From assembly GCA_018065685.1 (NCBI GenBank), contig JAGHSU010000137.1, positions 1 to 11,182 of the forward strand: DNA of 11,182 bases, written 5' to 3'. Shown in pieces: positions 1 to 5,265 of the stretch; the first letter of the stretch is position 1, and the number at the start of each line of letters is the position of its first letter. Under the pieces are notes generated by a model. The model worked only from the letters and a program-made list of their open reading frames with translations. It did not search any database and was not told the origin of the DNA. This DNA comes from Candidatus Methanocorpusculum equi (GTDB lineage: Archaea; Halobacteriota; Methanomicrobia; Methanomicrobiales; Methanocorpusculaceae). The position numbers and the translations under genes are program-made.

Positions 1-99
1 TTGAAAATCAAGGACCAATTTTTGGATAGTTCTTGAAACAAAACATAATTTCGGATTTGATTGGTCAAAAACTTGTGAACTAATTTCGGGATACTACAT
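1..99. mobile_element. Probable insertion-sequence end (left edge, partial)
   Basis: Bases 76-99 are a perfect 24-bp inverted copy of bases 11084-11107 at the other edge of the window. On the right that sequence directly follows the stop codon of an ORF, so it behaves like the terminal inverted repeat of an insertion sequence. To the left of base 76 the sequence is AT-rich and differs from the right copy. It contains a second partial copy of the core TAATTTCGG (46-54 and 81-89). No convincing transposase fragment can be read here; the minus strand is open in one frame across roughly the last 50 bases of the edge. If this is the 5' side of the same element, both copies lie in the same orientation. 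The family cannot be named. Confidence 0.4.
76..99 (+). repeat. 24-bp inverted repeat, left copy
   Basis: It begins TGAACTAATTTCGG and ends ATACTACAT, and is the exact reverse complement of 11084-11107. The match stops abruptly on both sides, as expected for terminal repeats of a mobile element. Confidence 0.8.
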
Positions 100-180
100 G
101 CAGATACTTCGTACCAATCTGCAGATTCTGCGTATGCAGAAAGGGAGAGGTCTGCTGCAGAGGATGTGTTTTTAAAATCA
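100..180. other. Spacer with small palindromes between IS end and tmk
   Basis: No gene is seen. It holds the palindrome ATCTGCAGAT (117-126) and the hairpin TTCTGC-GTAT-GCAGAA (126-141), built from repeated CTGCAGA words. Function unknown; it may be debris of the mobile-element junction or part of the 3' end of the tmk transcript. Confidence 0.4.
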
Positions 181-236
181 TGAAAAAGGAGGGATGGTAA
201 AAGGAGAGTGAAAAAGGAGGGGATGATAAAATGAGG
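181..236. repeat. Purine-rich 28-bp tandem duplication behind tmk
   Basis: Two near-identical units, 181-208 and 209-236, each beginning TGAAAAAGGAGGG, differ mainly by one inserted G. On the transcribed (minus) strand downstream of tmk this gives repeated CCTCCTTTTTCA tracts. Archaeal termination uses T-rich tracts, so the pair could serve as the operon terminator. That role is inferred; the duplication itself is visible. Confidence 0.6.
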
Positions 237-241
237 AATGT

Positions 242-844
242 TTATTTTATCTGTCCAATCCGCAGGCGGATACTTTCCTCTGCAAAATCAAGAATCGTCT
301 CCGGGGGAAGAGTCGCATCAATCATGAGAAACCGAGAAGGTTCCTCTCCGGCGCGTTCAAGATAATTTTTCTGCCCCGCGGATAAAAACTCCGTCTGCTC
401 GAAATGCTCCCGCTCTCCGCGTCCGGAAACCCGGGAGAGTGCTGTTTCAGGGTCGATTAAAAGAAGCAGCGTAAGGTCAGGGGTAATTGACCATCCGCGG
501 TGAACCGCGGAAAGCCATGCTTTCGGGTCCGGGTGAACCCCTTTTAAGGACACCTGCTGATACGCAAAGCGGGAGTCCGTATAGCGGTCTGAGATGACAA
601 GCTTTCCTGCGGCAAGTGCCGGACGGACAACCTCTGATAAGTGGACCGCATGGTCTGCAACAAAAAGCGCTGCCTCCGCGAGGGGGTCTGTGTTTTCAGC
701 AGTCGCCTGACGCACGGCATCCCCGAGATACGGGGAGCCGGGCTCGCGGGTAAATACCGGGTCCAGGTCCGAAAGACGTTCTTTCAGCCCCTCATAGAGT
801 GTGGACTTTCCCGATCCGTCGATTCCTTCGAGGGTTATCAGCAC
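242..844 (-). CDS. tmk: Thymidylate kinase (dTMP kinase)
   Basis: It phosphorylates dTMP to dTDP with ATP in the cytoplasm, a step of dTTP synthesis. The 200-residue length is normal for the family. Seen in order: P-loop GIDGSGKST (7-15), the TREPG motif (32-36) that contacts dTMP, the DRY motif (86-88), and an Arg-rich lid stretch near 140-148. The start is GTG at 844-842. It is preceded four bases away by a strong Shine-Dalgarno tract GGGAGGGGG (849-857), and it overlaps the stop codon of the upstream hisA-like gene by 7 nt, so translation is probably coupled. It is the last gene of the cofE operon. A GTG start is unusual beside ATG neighbours, but no ATG fits the P-loop position. Assignment is firm. 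Confidence 0.93.
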   Translation of the reverse strand: MLITLEGIDGSGKSTLYEGLKERLSDLDPVFTREPGSPYLGDAVRQATAENTDPLAEAALFVADHAVHLSEVVRPALAAGKLVISDRYTDSRFAYQQVSLKGVHPDPKAWLSAVHRGWSITPDLTLLLLIDPETALSRVSGRGEREHFEQTEFLSAGQKNYLERAGEEPSRFLMIDATLPPETILDFAEESIRLRIGQIK

Positions 845-1506
845 AGTTCCCCCTCCCTGATAAGTTCCAGCGGAATCTGTCTGTTGTGGACTGCGGTGGA
901 TATGATTGCCCCGTCGAAGCCTGCACGCTGCAAAGTCTCAAGGTCAGCCGCCGATGCCACTCCTCCTCCGTAAAACAGCTGTTTTTTCGTTGCCGCACGA
1001 AGCTCTTTTACGTACGCTTCTGAAATGCCGCATCCAGTGCCGACCGATGAAATATTTAAGATGATGTACCCGTCAAACGCCGCACTGTCTGCCGTTTTCA
1101 AAAACTCCGCGGGGTCTTCACCGGAAGGGATTACAACCCCGTCTTTTATGTCGATGCTTAAAAATCCGCCTGAGAACTCTTCTAAGGGGGCATCGACGGT
1201 TTCAGTCCCCACAATTGTATGAATCGGCTCCGGCAGATACTCTTCGGGGATTGTTGTTCCGCGGTCTGCGTAGAGTCCTTTGACCATTCCTGCAAGCTTC
1301 AGAATCGTTTCCGTGTGATCGCCTTCCATCGAAATCCGGTCAAGGTCTGCGGCATACAGATACTTCGGCTTCATAAAGGTGACATATGAGACTGGCTCTG
1401 CGGAGGGGGAGAGGCCGTCGGTTAACGGCACATACTCCTTTCTGTTTCCGCTTTTACCGTGAACGACAAGACCGTCCTTTAAATCAATGGCAAGTATCAG
1501 TTTCAT
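838..1506 (-). CDS. HisA/HisF-related (beta-alpha)8-barrel protein
   Basis: At 222 residues it resembles histidine-pathway isomerases but is shorter and matches the separate methanogen 'HisA/HisF-related' family, whose reaction I do not know to be established. Seen: N-terminal AIDLKDG with Asp8, the first catalytic Asp position of HisA; YAADLD (51-56); GTET (100-103); SIDIKDG (117-123), at the second Asp position; SSVGTG (153-158); and the phosphate-binding ends GGGV (180-183) and IISTAVH (201-207). Both acidic residues are therefore kept and an isomerase- or aldolase-like reaction on a sugar phosphate is possible. The ATG has no Shine-Dalgarno sequence, because a 16-bp repeat array runs right up to it. 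It lies between cofE and tmk on the same strand and overlaps tmk by 7 nt. It should not be called the histidine enzyme without further proof. Confidence 0.85.
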   Translation of the reverse strand: MKLILAIDLKDGLVVHGKSGNRKEYVPLTDGLSPSAEPVSYVTFMKPKYLYAADLDRISMEGDHTETILKLAGMVKGLYADRGTTIPEEYLPEPIHTIVGTETVDAPLEEFSGGFLSIDIKDGVVIPSGEDPAEFLKTADSAAFDGYIILNISSVGTGCGISEAYVKELRAATKKQLFYGGGVASAADLETLQRAGFDGAIISTAVHNRQIPLELIREGELC

Positions 1507-1570
1507 TTCAGATATGGATTGCTTCAGATATAGATTGCTTCAGATATAGATTGCTTCAGATATGGATGGC
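1507..1570. repeat. Four tandem 16-bp repeats across the cofE stop codon
   Basis: Units TTCAGATATRGATTGC at 1507-1522, 1523-1538, 1539-1554 and 1555-1570 follow without a gap; only an A/G position and the penultimate base of the last unit vary. The unit at 1555-1570 encodes the last codons of cofE (IHI-stop); the other three are its copies and fill the spacer up to the ATG of the hisA-like gene. With a single unit the two genes would be separated by only one base. Confidence 0.95.
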
Positions 1571-2293
1571 TTTTCTGATAAAGTCCTCTTCCTTCGTGAA
1601 GTAGAGAGTGTCATGTCCTTTCCACGAACCGCATCCCGAAAACTTCACCGAGGGGATTCCGTTGTTGCTTTCTCCCATAATGAAGTTGGAGAATGCAGCG
1701 ATTTCATCAACAACCGCTTCTTCTGTGATTTCCAGTTCCAGTCCGAATAAGTCGTGGTCTCCCCTGAAATCGCGGATAGCGGTCATCCCCGCCCATCCGA
1801 TGGCAGTTCCGCACTGCCCTCTCCTGAACGCTCTGCCGCAGGTGTCTGTGATTATAACCCCCACGTCGCGGCCGCATGCGGCTTTAATCCCCTCGCGGAT
1901 GCGCTTTGCGTCACCCATCGGGTCTTTCGGGAGGATAATGATGTTTTCTCCCTCAATGTTGCTGTTATCCACGCCTGCGCGGACACCCACATGTCCGCAG
2001 GGGACCTCGGATAAGATAAACGGGTACTCAATGATGACATCTTTGGAGGAGTCTAAAATCCCCTGCAGGAACCGCGGGTTTTCCCCCGTGAGTTTTGAGA
2101 TTCTGACTGCGCGCTCCGATGGCTCGATATCAGCCAGTGCACGGGTATAGCCGAATGCCTTTGAAACGATGGTTGAGGCGATGCAGACAATGTCTCCGTC
2201 GGCGAATGCAGTGTTTTTGCAGAGGATTTCTGCGATGTTGTCTCCCTTTTTGATGAGCGGGATATGTTCAATTCCGGTTACCTGAACAGACAT
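1556..2293 (-). CDS. cofE: Coenzyme F420-0:L-glutamate ligase
   Basis: It adds L-glutamate residues to F420-0 using GTP, producing the gamma-glutamyl tail of coenzyme F420, the hydride carrier of methanogenesis. The 245-residue length is typical of the archaeal single-domain enzyme. Seen: GVDNSNI (107-113) and DTCGRAFRRGQ (150-160), the family signatures; Asp109 and Asp150 occupy the metal-binding positions. An HGVRAGVDNSN-like block and a Gly/Cys-rich FSGCGSWKGHD (218-228) also fit. The ATG start at 2293 has no Shine-Dalgarno sequence, but a TATA element sits about 25 nt upstream, so the mRNA is probably leaderless. It is first in the operon cofE, hisA-like, tmk. Its last codons lie inside a 16-bp tandem repeat, which has not changed the protein end. 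Confidence 0.95.
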   Translation of the reverse strand: MSVQVTGIEHIPLIKKGDNIAEILCKNTAFADGDIVCIASTIVSKAFGYTRALADIEPSERAVRISKLTGENPRFLQGILDSSKDVIIEYPFILSEVPCGHVGVRAGVDNSNIEGENIIILPKDPMGDAKRIREGIKAACGRDVGVIITDTCGRAFRRGQCGTAIGWAGMTAIRDFRGDHDLFGLELEITEEAVVDEIAAFSNFIMGESNNGIPSVKFSGCGSWKGHDTLYFTKEEDFIRKAIHI

Positions 2294-2312
2294 ACTTTCA
2301 GATTAGTCTGTA

Positions 2313-2325
2313 TTGTATAAAAGTG
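2313..2325 (-). promoter_or_regulatory. TATA box of the cofE operon
   Basis: On the minus strand this reads CACTTTTATACAA, centred about 25 nt before the cofE ATG at 2293. That is the spacing expected between an archaeal TATA box and a start site at or next to the ATG. Read on the plus strand it is TGTATAAAAG, which also lies about 27 nt before a possible start site of a 31-codon ORF at 2349, so it could work in both directions. Confidence 0.5.
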
Positions 2326-2348
2326 ATTGGGTTTGTTTGGCGGGAAAC

Positions 2349-2444
2349 ATGCAGGGATTTTCGGTGACGGTGTGTGATGCTGTGCTGTACGGGGGGATGT
2401 TTTTGCATTTGATACTGCTGCAGATTACTATTGGGATTGTTTAA
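2349..2444 (+). CDS. Possible 31-residue hydrophobic microprotein
   Basis: A 31-codon ORF starts at ATG 2349 and stops at TAA 2442. The protein begins MQGFSVTVCDAVLYGG and continues with about 15 residues (17-31) that are almost all hydrophobic, enough for one short membrane segment. The start lies about 30 nt after TATAAAAG (2316-2323), a spacing seen for leaderless archaeal genes, with GGCGGGAAAC just before it. Without comparison to relatives it may equally be a chance ORF; the codon use is not informative at this length. It is divergent from cofE. No function is proposed. Confidence 0.2.
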   Translation: MQGFSVTVCDAVLYGGMFLHLILLQITIGIV

Positions 2445-2586
2445 TAAGTACTTTAATTAGTCTCAAATAATATTTGTATCTCTCTCATTTTTGGAGCAAA
2501 TCATGTCTTATTGGCGGATAGTCATATTTTTTGATACCTGAATAGGTATCGCTATCTATTTATAGTATTCAGTCCATTATGTAAGA
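2445..2586. other. AT-rich intergenic segment with inverted repeats and a plus-strand TATA box
   Basis: No gene of normal size is visible. It contains the perfect inverted repeat GATACCT-GAAT-AGGTATC (2533-2550), a TATA-like TATTTATAGT (2557-2566), and a second inverted repeat AGTATTC (2564-2570) with GAATACT (2585-2591). A 12-codon ORF (2503-2541) preceded by GGAG ends inside the first inverted repeat. The arrangement looks like a promoter with operator-like palindromes reading toward the hairpin cluster at 2600-2772. The promoter role is inferred. Confidence 0.35.
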
Positions 2587-2803
2587 ATACTGCTGTGCAG
2601 AGGCATTTGGAACGTGTTTTTCCGTCTCTTTGCCGCTCCCGGAGCACATGCGGGTAACTCCGGGGGATACTACCCGCGAACGGATAGGGCAGGTTTGTTT
2701 GTCCCTGACCTATCCCAGTCATCATCATTCACCGATCTGCGGCCTTAAAGAGCAGCACAGGGGCCGCAGATCAAACACCACACTCCTGTTTCTTTTGTTC
2801 TTT
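2587..2803 (+). ncRNA. Candidate structured RNA with consecutive hairpins
   Basis: No convincing ORF lies here, but inverted repeats follow one another: GGCA/TGCC with inner GGAA/TTCC (2602-2634); GCGGGTA (2650-2656) with TACCCGC (2671-2677); GGATAGGGCAGG (2682-2693) with CCTGACCTATCC (2704-2715), one mismatch in 12; and the perfect 11-bp pair GATCTGCGGCC (2734-2744) with GGCCGCAGATC (2762-2772). CCCGGAG (2638-2644) can also pair with CTCCGGG (2658-2664), an alternative to the second hairpin. A T-rich tract follows at 2787-2803, like an archaeal terminator, and a TATA-like element precedes at about 2560. I cannot match it to tRNA, rRNA, SRP RNA or RNase P RNA. Boundaries are inferred from the TATA and T-tract. 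Some stems could instead serve the 3' end of the TrmB-family mRNA arriving from the other side. Confidence 0.35.
2734..2772. repeat. Perfect 11-bp inverted repeat with 17-nt loop
   Basis: The arms are GATCTGCGGCC and GGCCGCAGATC, with loop 2745-2761. It is the strongest hairpin of the window. It lies about 35 nt downstream of the stop codon of the TrmB-family gene on one strand and just before a T-rich tract on the other. Confidence 0.8.
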
Positions 2804-2806
2804 TAC

Positions 2807-3580
2807 TCAGAGTTTTACAATATTCTGCAGCAGTGTCTCGAGAGCCAGACCTACCAGGAACGAATCATCCATCCGCATAACCATGCCGTTTGCCCCGTTA
2901 GCGTTTTCATTAATGTTCAGGATTGTGTTTCTGTCGGAAGCAAGCATCAGTTTTGTATCTCCTGCACGCTCCTTTACCATGTTAATGGCTTCACTGTCAA
3001 ATAATCCGTTGAGGAAATTTTTCCTCATCAGGTAGCATCGCACAGGAATTTTTTCCGCATCTTCTTCGCTGCTGACGATAACATAAAGGTCTATTTTTCG
3101 CGCCAGTTTTCTCAAAACCGCTTCCGGGATATTTTTATTCAGATAGTCGGCATCTTTTACCCCGATGATGAGCTCCCTGCGGCTTTTTTTCACGAGGGCT
3201 GCAAGATGGTTTTCAACCGCCCATTTGGAATGAAATTCATATGCATGCTGCCCTGCGCTGAACCGGGCACTTTCCTCCTGTTTTTTAAGATACTGCTCTG
3301 CGCGGTCTATTCGTTTCAGCTCTCTGATGCGGATGGTGTTGAATGTTTTCTCAACATCGCACAGCGCATATCTGAGCGGGTTGTTGCCGGCCTTCGAGGC
3401 AAACCCCTTCTCTTCCAGGGAGTCGAGTACTTCATAGATTTTGTTTCTCGGGACTGTGCAGATTTCCGAAATATCGCGAATTGACGCGTATTTCAGCTGA
3501 AACAGGATAAAGTACACCTTTGCCTCATACTCGGTCATGCCGATGTTCAGCATCTCGGAGAGGAACTCGGAATCATTCAT
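2807..3580 (-). CDS. TrmB-family transcriptional regulator (short form)
   Basis: This is a 257-residue DNA-binding regulator. Residues about 13-73 form a winged helix with the TrmB-type opening GMTEYEAKVYFILFQ, recognition region VPRNKIYEVLDSLEEKGF and a wing near 62-73. A charged helical linker (80-106), probably a dimerising coiled coil, follows. Residues about 110-225 resemble the PLD-like C-terminal domain of short TrmB proteins (KSRRELIIGVKDADYL, then DLYVIVSSEED). Sugar-binding TrmB proteins of about 340 residues have an extra domain that is absent here, so the effector cannot be predicted. The ATG at 3580 lacks a Shine-Dalgarno sequence; a TATA element at 3606-3615 would give a very short leader. 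It is divergent from a small winged-helix gene, with about 270 bp shared between them. Targets may be these neighbours, by inference only. Confidence 0.85.
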   Translation of the reverse strand: MNDSEFLSEMLNIGMTEYEAKVYFILFQLKYASIRDISEICTVPRNKIYEVLDSLEEKGFASKAGNNPLRYALCDVEKTFNTIRIRELKRIDRAEQYLKKQEESARFSAGQHAYEFHSKWAVENHLAALVKKSRRELIIGVKDADYLNKNIPEAVLRKLARKIDLYVIVSSEEDAEKIPVRCYLMRKNFLNGLFDSEAINMVKERAGDTKLMLASDRNTILNINENANGANGMVMRMDDSFLVGLALETLLQNIVKL

Positions 3581-3603
3581 GTCTGTATGTATCCGTGTTA
3601 AAT

Positions 3604-3617
3604 CCTTAAATATATGT
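3604..3617 (-). promoter_or_regulatory. TATA box of the TrmB-family gene
   Basis: The minus strand reads ACATATATTTAAGG, about 30 nt upstream of ATG 3580, placing the start site a few bases before the codon. It is one of the best TATA matches in the window. Confidence 0.55.
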
Positions 3618-3850
3618 TACGTTTGGAAGGTACATTTGAATGTGTAAATCATCCTTGTTTTTCACTGTGCGGGATTTTAATCTATGCTCGTATTAGTGTC
3701 CGTCCGGGGATTAAACCATGATTTATCAAGTTTATTCCTGAAACGATATTGAACGTTATCAGGTTCTGTTTATTTTGTAACTGTGTGTGGTAACACCATA
3801 TTGATTAGTTTTTCAGGACAACTTGTGTAGAACATACGTGGGAGACGTAC
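3618..3850. promoter_or_regulatory. Divergent control region between two HTH genes
   Basis: Noncoding. On the plus side there are TATA-like elements TTTATTTT (about 3767-3775) and CCATATTGATTAG (3797-3809), the second about 25-30 nt before a likely start near 3825-3830. GGGAG (3840-3844), six bases before ATG 3851, is a Shine-Dalgarno sequence, unusual here because most other first genes look leaderless. A small TGGT-AAC-ACCA repeat (about 3788-3798) may be an operator half, but this is weak. Confidence 0.35.
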
Positions 3851-4141
3851 ATGCATCCTGTAATAAATGAAAATACTTACAATGAAGATACTTACAATAA
3901 AAATCAGATGAAGGTCATAAGTTACCTGAAAAAAGAGATTGCTGCCGGCAGAAACTTCTTCAAGGCAAAGCATATCTCATCAGACCTCGGCATTACCGCA
4001 AAGGAGGCGGGGACAACTCTCGGGATCCTCTCCAAAAAATGTTCCGAACTCGATATTGTTCCCTGGAGCTACTCGGGAACAAGTACAACATGGAAGGTCA
4101 GCCTCTCTTCTGCTGCAGCACCCTGTGCATGCGATGAATAA
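3851..4141 (+). CDS. Small winged-helix protein (DUF7123-like)
   Basis: This 96-residue protein has a core from about 20 to 84: MKVISYLKKEI, then FFKAKHISSDLGITAKEAGTTLG, ILSKKC and a final TTWKVS strand. That is the order of a small winged helix as in a haloarchaeal family of unknown function (DUF7123), from memory of its pattern. It probably binds DNA. The N-terminus carries a 15-bp in-frame duplication giving NENTY-NEDTY-NKNQ (residues 6-18), so residues 1-19 look like a variable, non-conserved extension. ATG 3851 has GGGAG six bases upstream; ATG 3908 is the alternative and would start at the conserved core. The C-terminus ends in a Cys-containing tail, and its stop codon lies inside a 14-bp tandem duplication. 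It is divergent from the TrmB-family gene. Confidence 0.75.
   Translation: MHPVINENTYNEDTYNKNQMKVISYLKKEIAAGRNFFKAKHISSDLGITAKEAGTTLGILSKKCSELDIVPWSYSGTSTTWKVSLSSAAAPCACDE
3866..3895 (+). repeat. 15-bp in-frame tandem duplication
   Basis: AATGAAAATACTTAC (3866-3880) is followed by AATGAAGATACTTAC (3881-3895), one difference, then a degenerate third start. It encodes five-residue repeats near the N-terminus of the small winged-helix protein. Confidence 0.9.
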
Positions 4142-4160
4142 CCAATGATGAATAACCAAT
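4133..4160 (+). repeat. 14-bp tandem duplication across a stop codon
   Basis: GATGAATAACCAAT occurs twice, 4133-4146 and 4147-4160, without a mismatch. The first copy holds the TAA stop (4139-4141) of the small winged-helix gene; the second pushes the cobT-like TATA box 14 bp further away. Confidence 0.95.
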
Positions 4161-4161
4161 T

Positions 4162-4173
4162 CTTAAATATTTT
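4162..4173 (+). promoter_or_regulatory. TATA box of the cobT-like gene
   Basis: CTTAAATATTTT is centred 25 nt before the A of ATG 4192, with no Shine-Dalgarno sequence between, so transcription probably begins at the start codon itself. Confidence 0.6.
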
Positions 4174-4191
4174 CCGCACTCATTATAATTA

Positions 4192-5211
4192 ATGTCTTTT
4201 GTATCTGAACGAACCGATTTTGAGCCGGAATCCCCGCTCTTCGCCCTGATACTTTCCAACACGGAGGTCTCCTGTATCCCGGGGGTCTCCGGTGCAGGTG
4301 AAAATCCGGAAAGCAGTTTTTTTGTACCTTCTCTGGATGCGGAACTCATCATAAACGGAAAACTCTCGGGTGATCTGACACCGAATACGCCGACCGGGTG
4401 TCCCACACCTGCCGCAATCACCCGGTCTATGATGGACTTAACCGGGATAAGGCCCCTGATGATTGCATCCGGCCTTCGTCCGGAGGTAATCGTCCCCCAC
4501 ATGCAGCTTGGAGAGGATGCAGGGGGTGTGCCGCACGGGAAAGAGGGTGCTGTTCCTCATGCGCGCCTTCTCTTTGAGAAAGGAAAATGGATCGGGGAAT
4601 TTTTATCCCGGTCACATGACATGCTGGTACTTGGAGAGTGCATCCCCGGAGGTACTACGACCGCATTATGTGTCCTGCGTGCTCTCGGATATCAGGCAAA
4701 GGTCAGCAGTTGTCTTGTTGAAAACCCGGTGGTGAAAAAAGAGCAGATTGCGGCAGCTGCGGTTGAAAAGGTAAAGGCACGCGGTCTTACAGATGAGGAC
4801 CCGCTTGCGGTTGTATCTGCTGTGGGGGACCCTATGATTCCCGTTGCCGCAGGAGTTGCCGCAGGATTTCGCGGAAAACTCTTCCTCGCCGGAGGAACAC
4901 AGATGCTTGCAGTCTGCGCGGTCATCCGTGCCCTGGGACTTCCGGTGCCGGATGTTGTTACCACATCCTATGTTTATAACGATGCATCCGCTTCATTTAA
5001 GGAGACAGCAGCTGCAATCGGTGCAGATACCTATTATGTGGACCCCGGATTCGAGACCCTTGGTCATGCAGGAATAGCCCGGTATGCGCAGGGTGAAATC
5101 AAAGAGGGAAGCGGGGCCGGGGGGTCGATGTTTCTTGCCTCGGTTATGGGGTATGCACCCGAAGACATCCGTGCATCGATTTATGAACACATCTGCAGAT
5201 ATGCAAAATAA
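4192..5211 (+). CDS. cobT: Archaeal CobT-type nicotinate-nucleotide phosphoribosyltransferase
   Basis: The 339-residue protein matches the archaeal family TIGR00303/UPF0284, related to bacterial CobT. CobT transfers phosphoribose from nicotinate mononucleotide to the cobamide lower-ligand base in the cytoplasm. Seen: PNTPTGCPTPA (64-74), GLRPEVIVPHM (94-104), GECIPGGTTTA (148-158), VSAVGDPMIPVAAG (about 207-220), LAGGTQM (about 232-238) and a C-terminal GSGAGGSM-rich segment. These Gly-rich loops form the nucleotide site in the family. Length is normal, and no signal peptide or membrane segment is seen. Methanogens need cobamides for methyl transfer, which suits the role, but the lower base in this organism is not readable from the sequence. 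The start is set by the TATA box 25 nt upstream. It is followed after 54 nt by the YkgJ-type gene with its own TATA element. Confidence 0.85.
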   Translation: MSFVSERTDFEPESPLFALILSNTEVSCIPGVSGAGENPESSFFVPSLDAELIINGKLSGDLTPNTPTGCPTPAAITRSMMDLTGIRPLMIASGLRPEVIVPHMQLGEDAGGVPHGKEGAVPHARLLFEKGKWIGEFLSRSHDMLVLGECIPGGTTTALCVLRALGYQAKVSSCLVENPVVKKEQIAAAAVEKVKARGLTDEDPLAVVSAVGDPMIPVAAGVAAGFRGKLFLAGGTQMLAVCAVIRALGLPVPDVVTTSYVYNDASASFKETAAAIGADTYYVDPGFETLGHAGIARYAQGEIKEGSGAGGSMFLASVMGYAPEDIRASIYEHICRYAK

Positions 5212-5234
5212 ATATCTTCGGAAAATTGTTCAAG

Positions 5235-5242
5235 GATATAAG
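5235..5242 (+). promoter_or_regulatory. TATA box of the YkgJ-type gene
   Basis: GATATAAG is centred about 27 nt upstream of ATG 5266, with a purine-rich CAAG before it that could serve as a BRE. It suggests the YkgJ-type and TraB genes form their own leaderless transcript, beside possible read-through from the cobT-like gene. Confidence 0.45.
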
Positions 5243-5265
5243 AGCCCCGGGGTCGGAATAAGAAG

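Noticed and set aside
231..362. ATG 231 after AAAAAGGAGGGG on the plus strand, a possible short gene
   Set aside because: The frame of about 43 codons is antisense to tmk. The GGAGG word is part of a tandem purine repeat that on the minus strand fits a T-rich terminator better.
838..1506. Calling this gene hisA of histidine biosynthesis
   Set aside because: Length and the spacing between conserved blocks differ from true HisA, there is no other his gene nearby, and a separate methanogen family fits better.
1507..1570. Tandem 16-bp units as a CRISPR array
   Set aside because: The units touch each other without spacers and are too short; it is a simple tandem duplication.
1608..2150. Long plus-strand ORF of 180 codons
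   Set aside because: It lies wholly antisense to cofE, whose motifs are clear. Its product is low in recognisable features and no promoter or ribosome site precedes it.
2664..2673. GGGATACTAC, a 10-bp match to the 24-bp flanking repeat
   Set aside because: The match is only 10 bases and is explained by the arm of a local hairpin; a chance occurrence is likely at this length.
2715..2735. ATGATGA on the minus strand, resembling box C of a C/D guide RNA
   Set aside because: No matching D, C' or D' boxes at the usual distances were found; the word comes from a simple CATCATCATT run.
2630..3004. Plus-strand ORF of 124 codons running through the hairpin cluster
   Set aside because: Its second half is antisense to the TrmB-family gene and its first half crosses four stem-loops and the T-rich tract. 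The composition is not protein-like.
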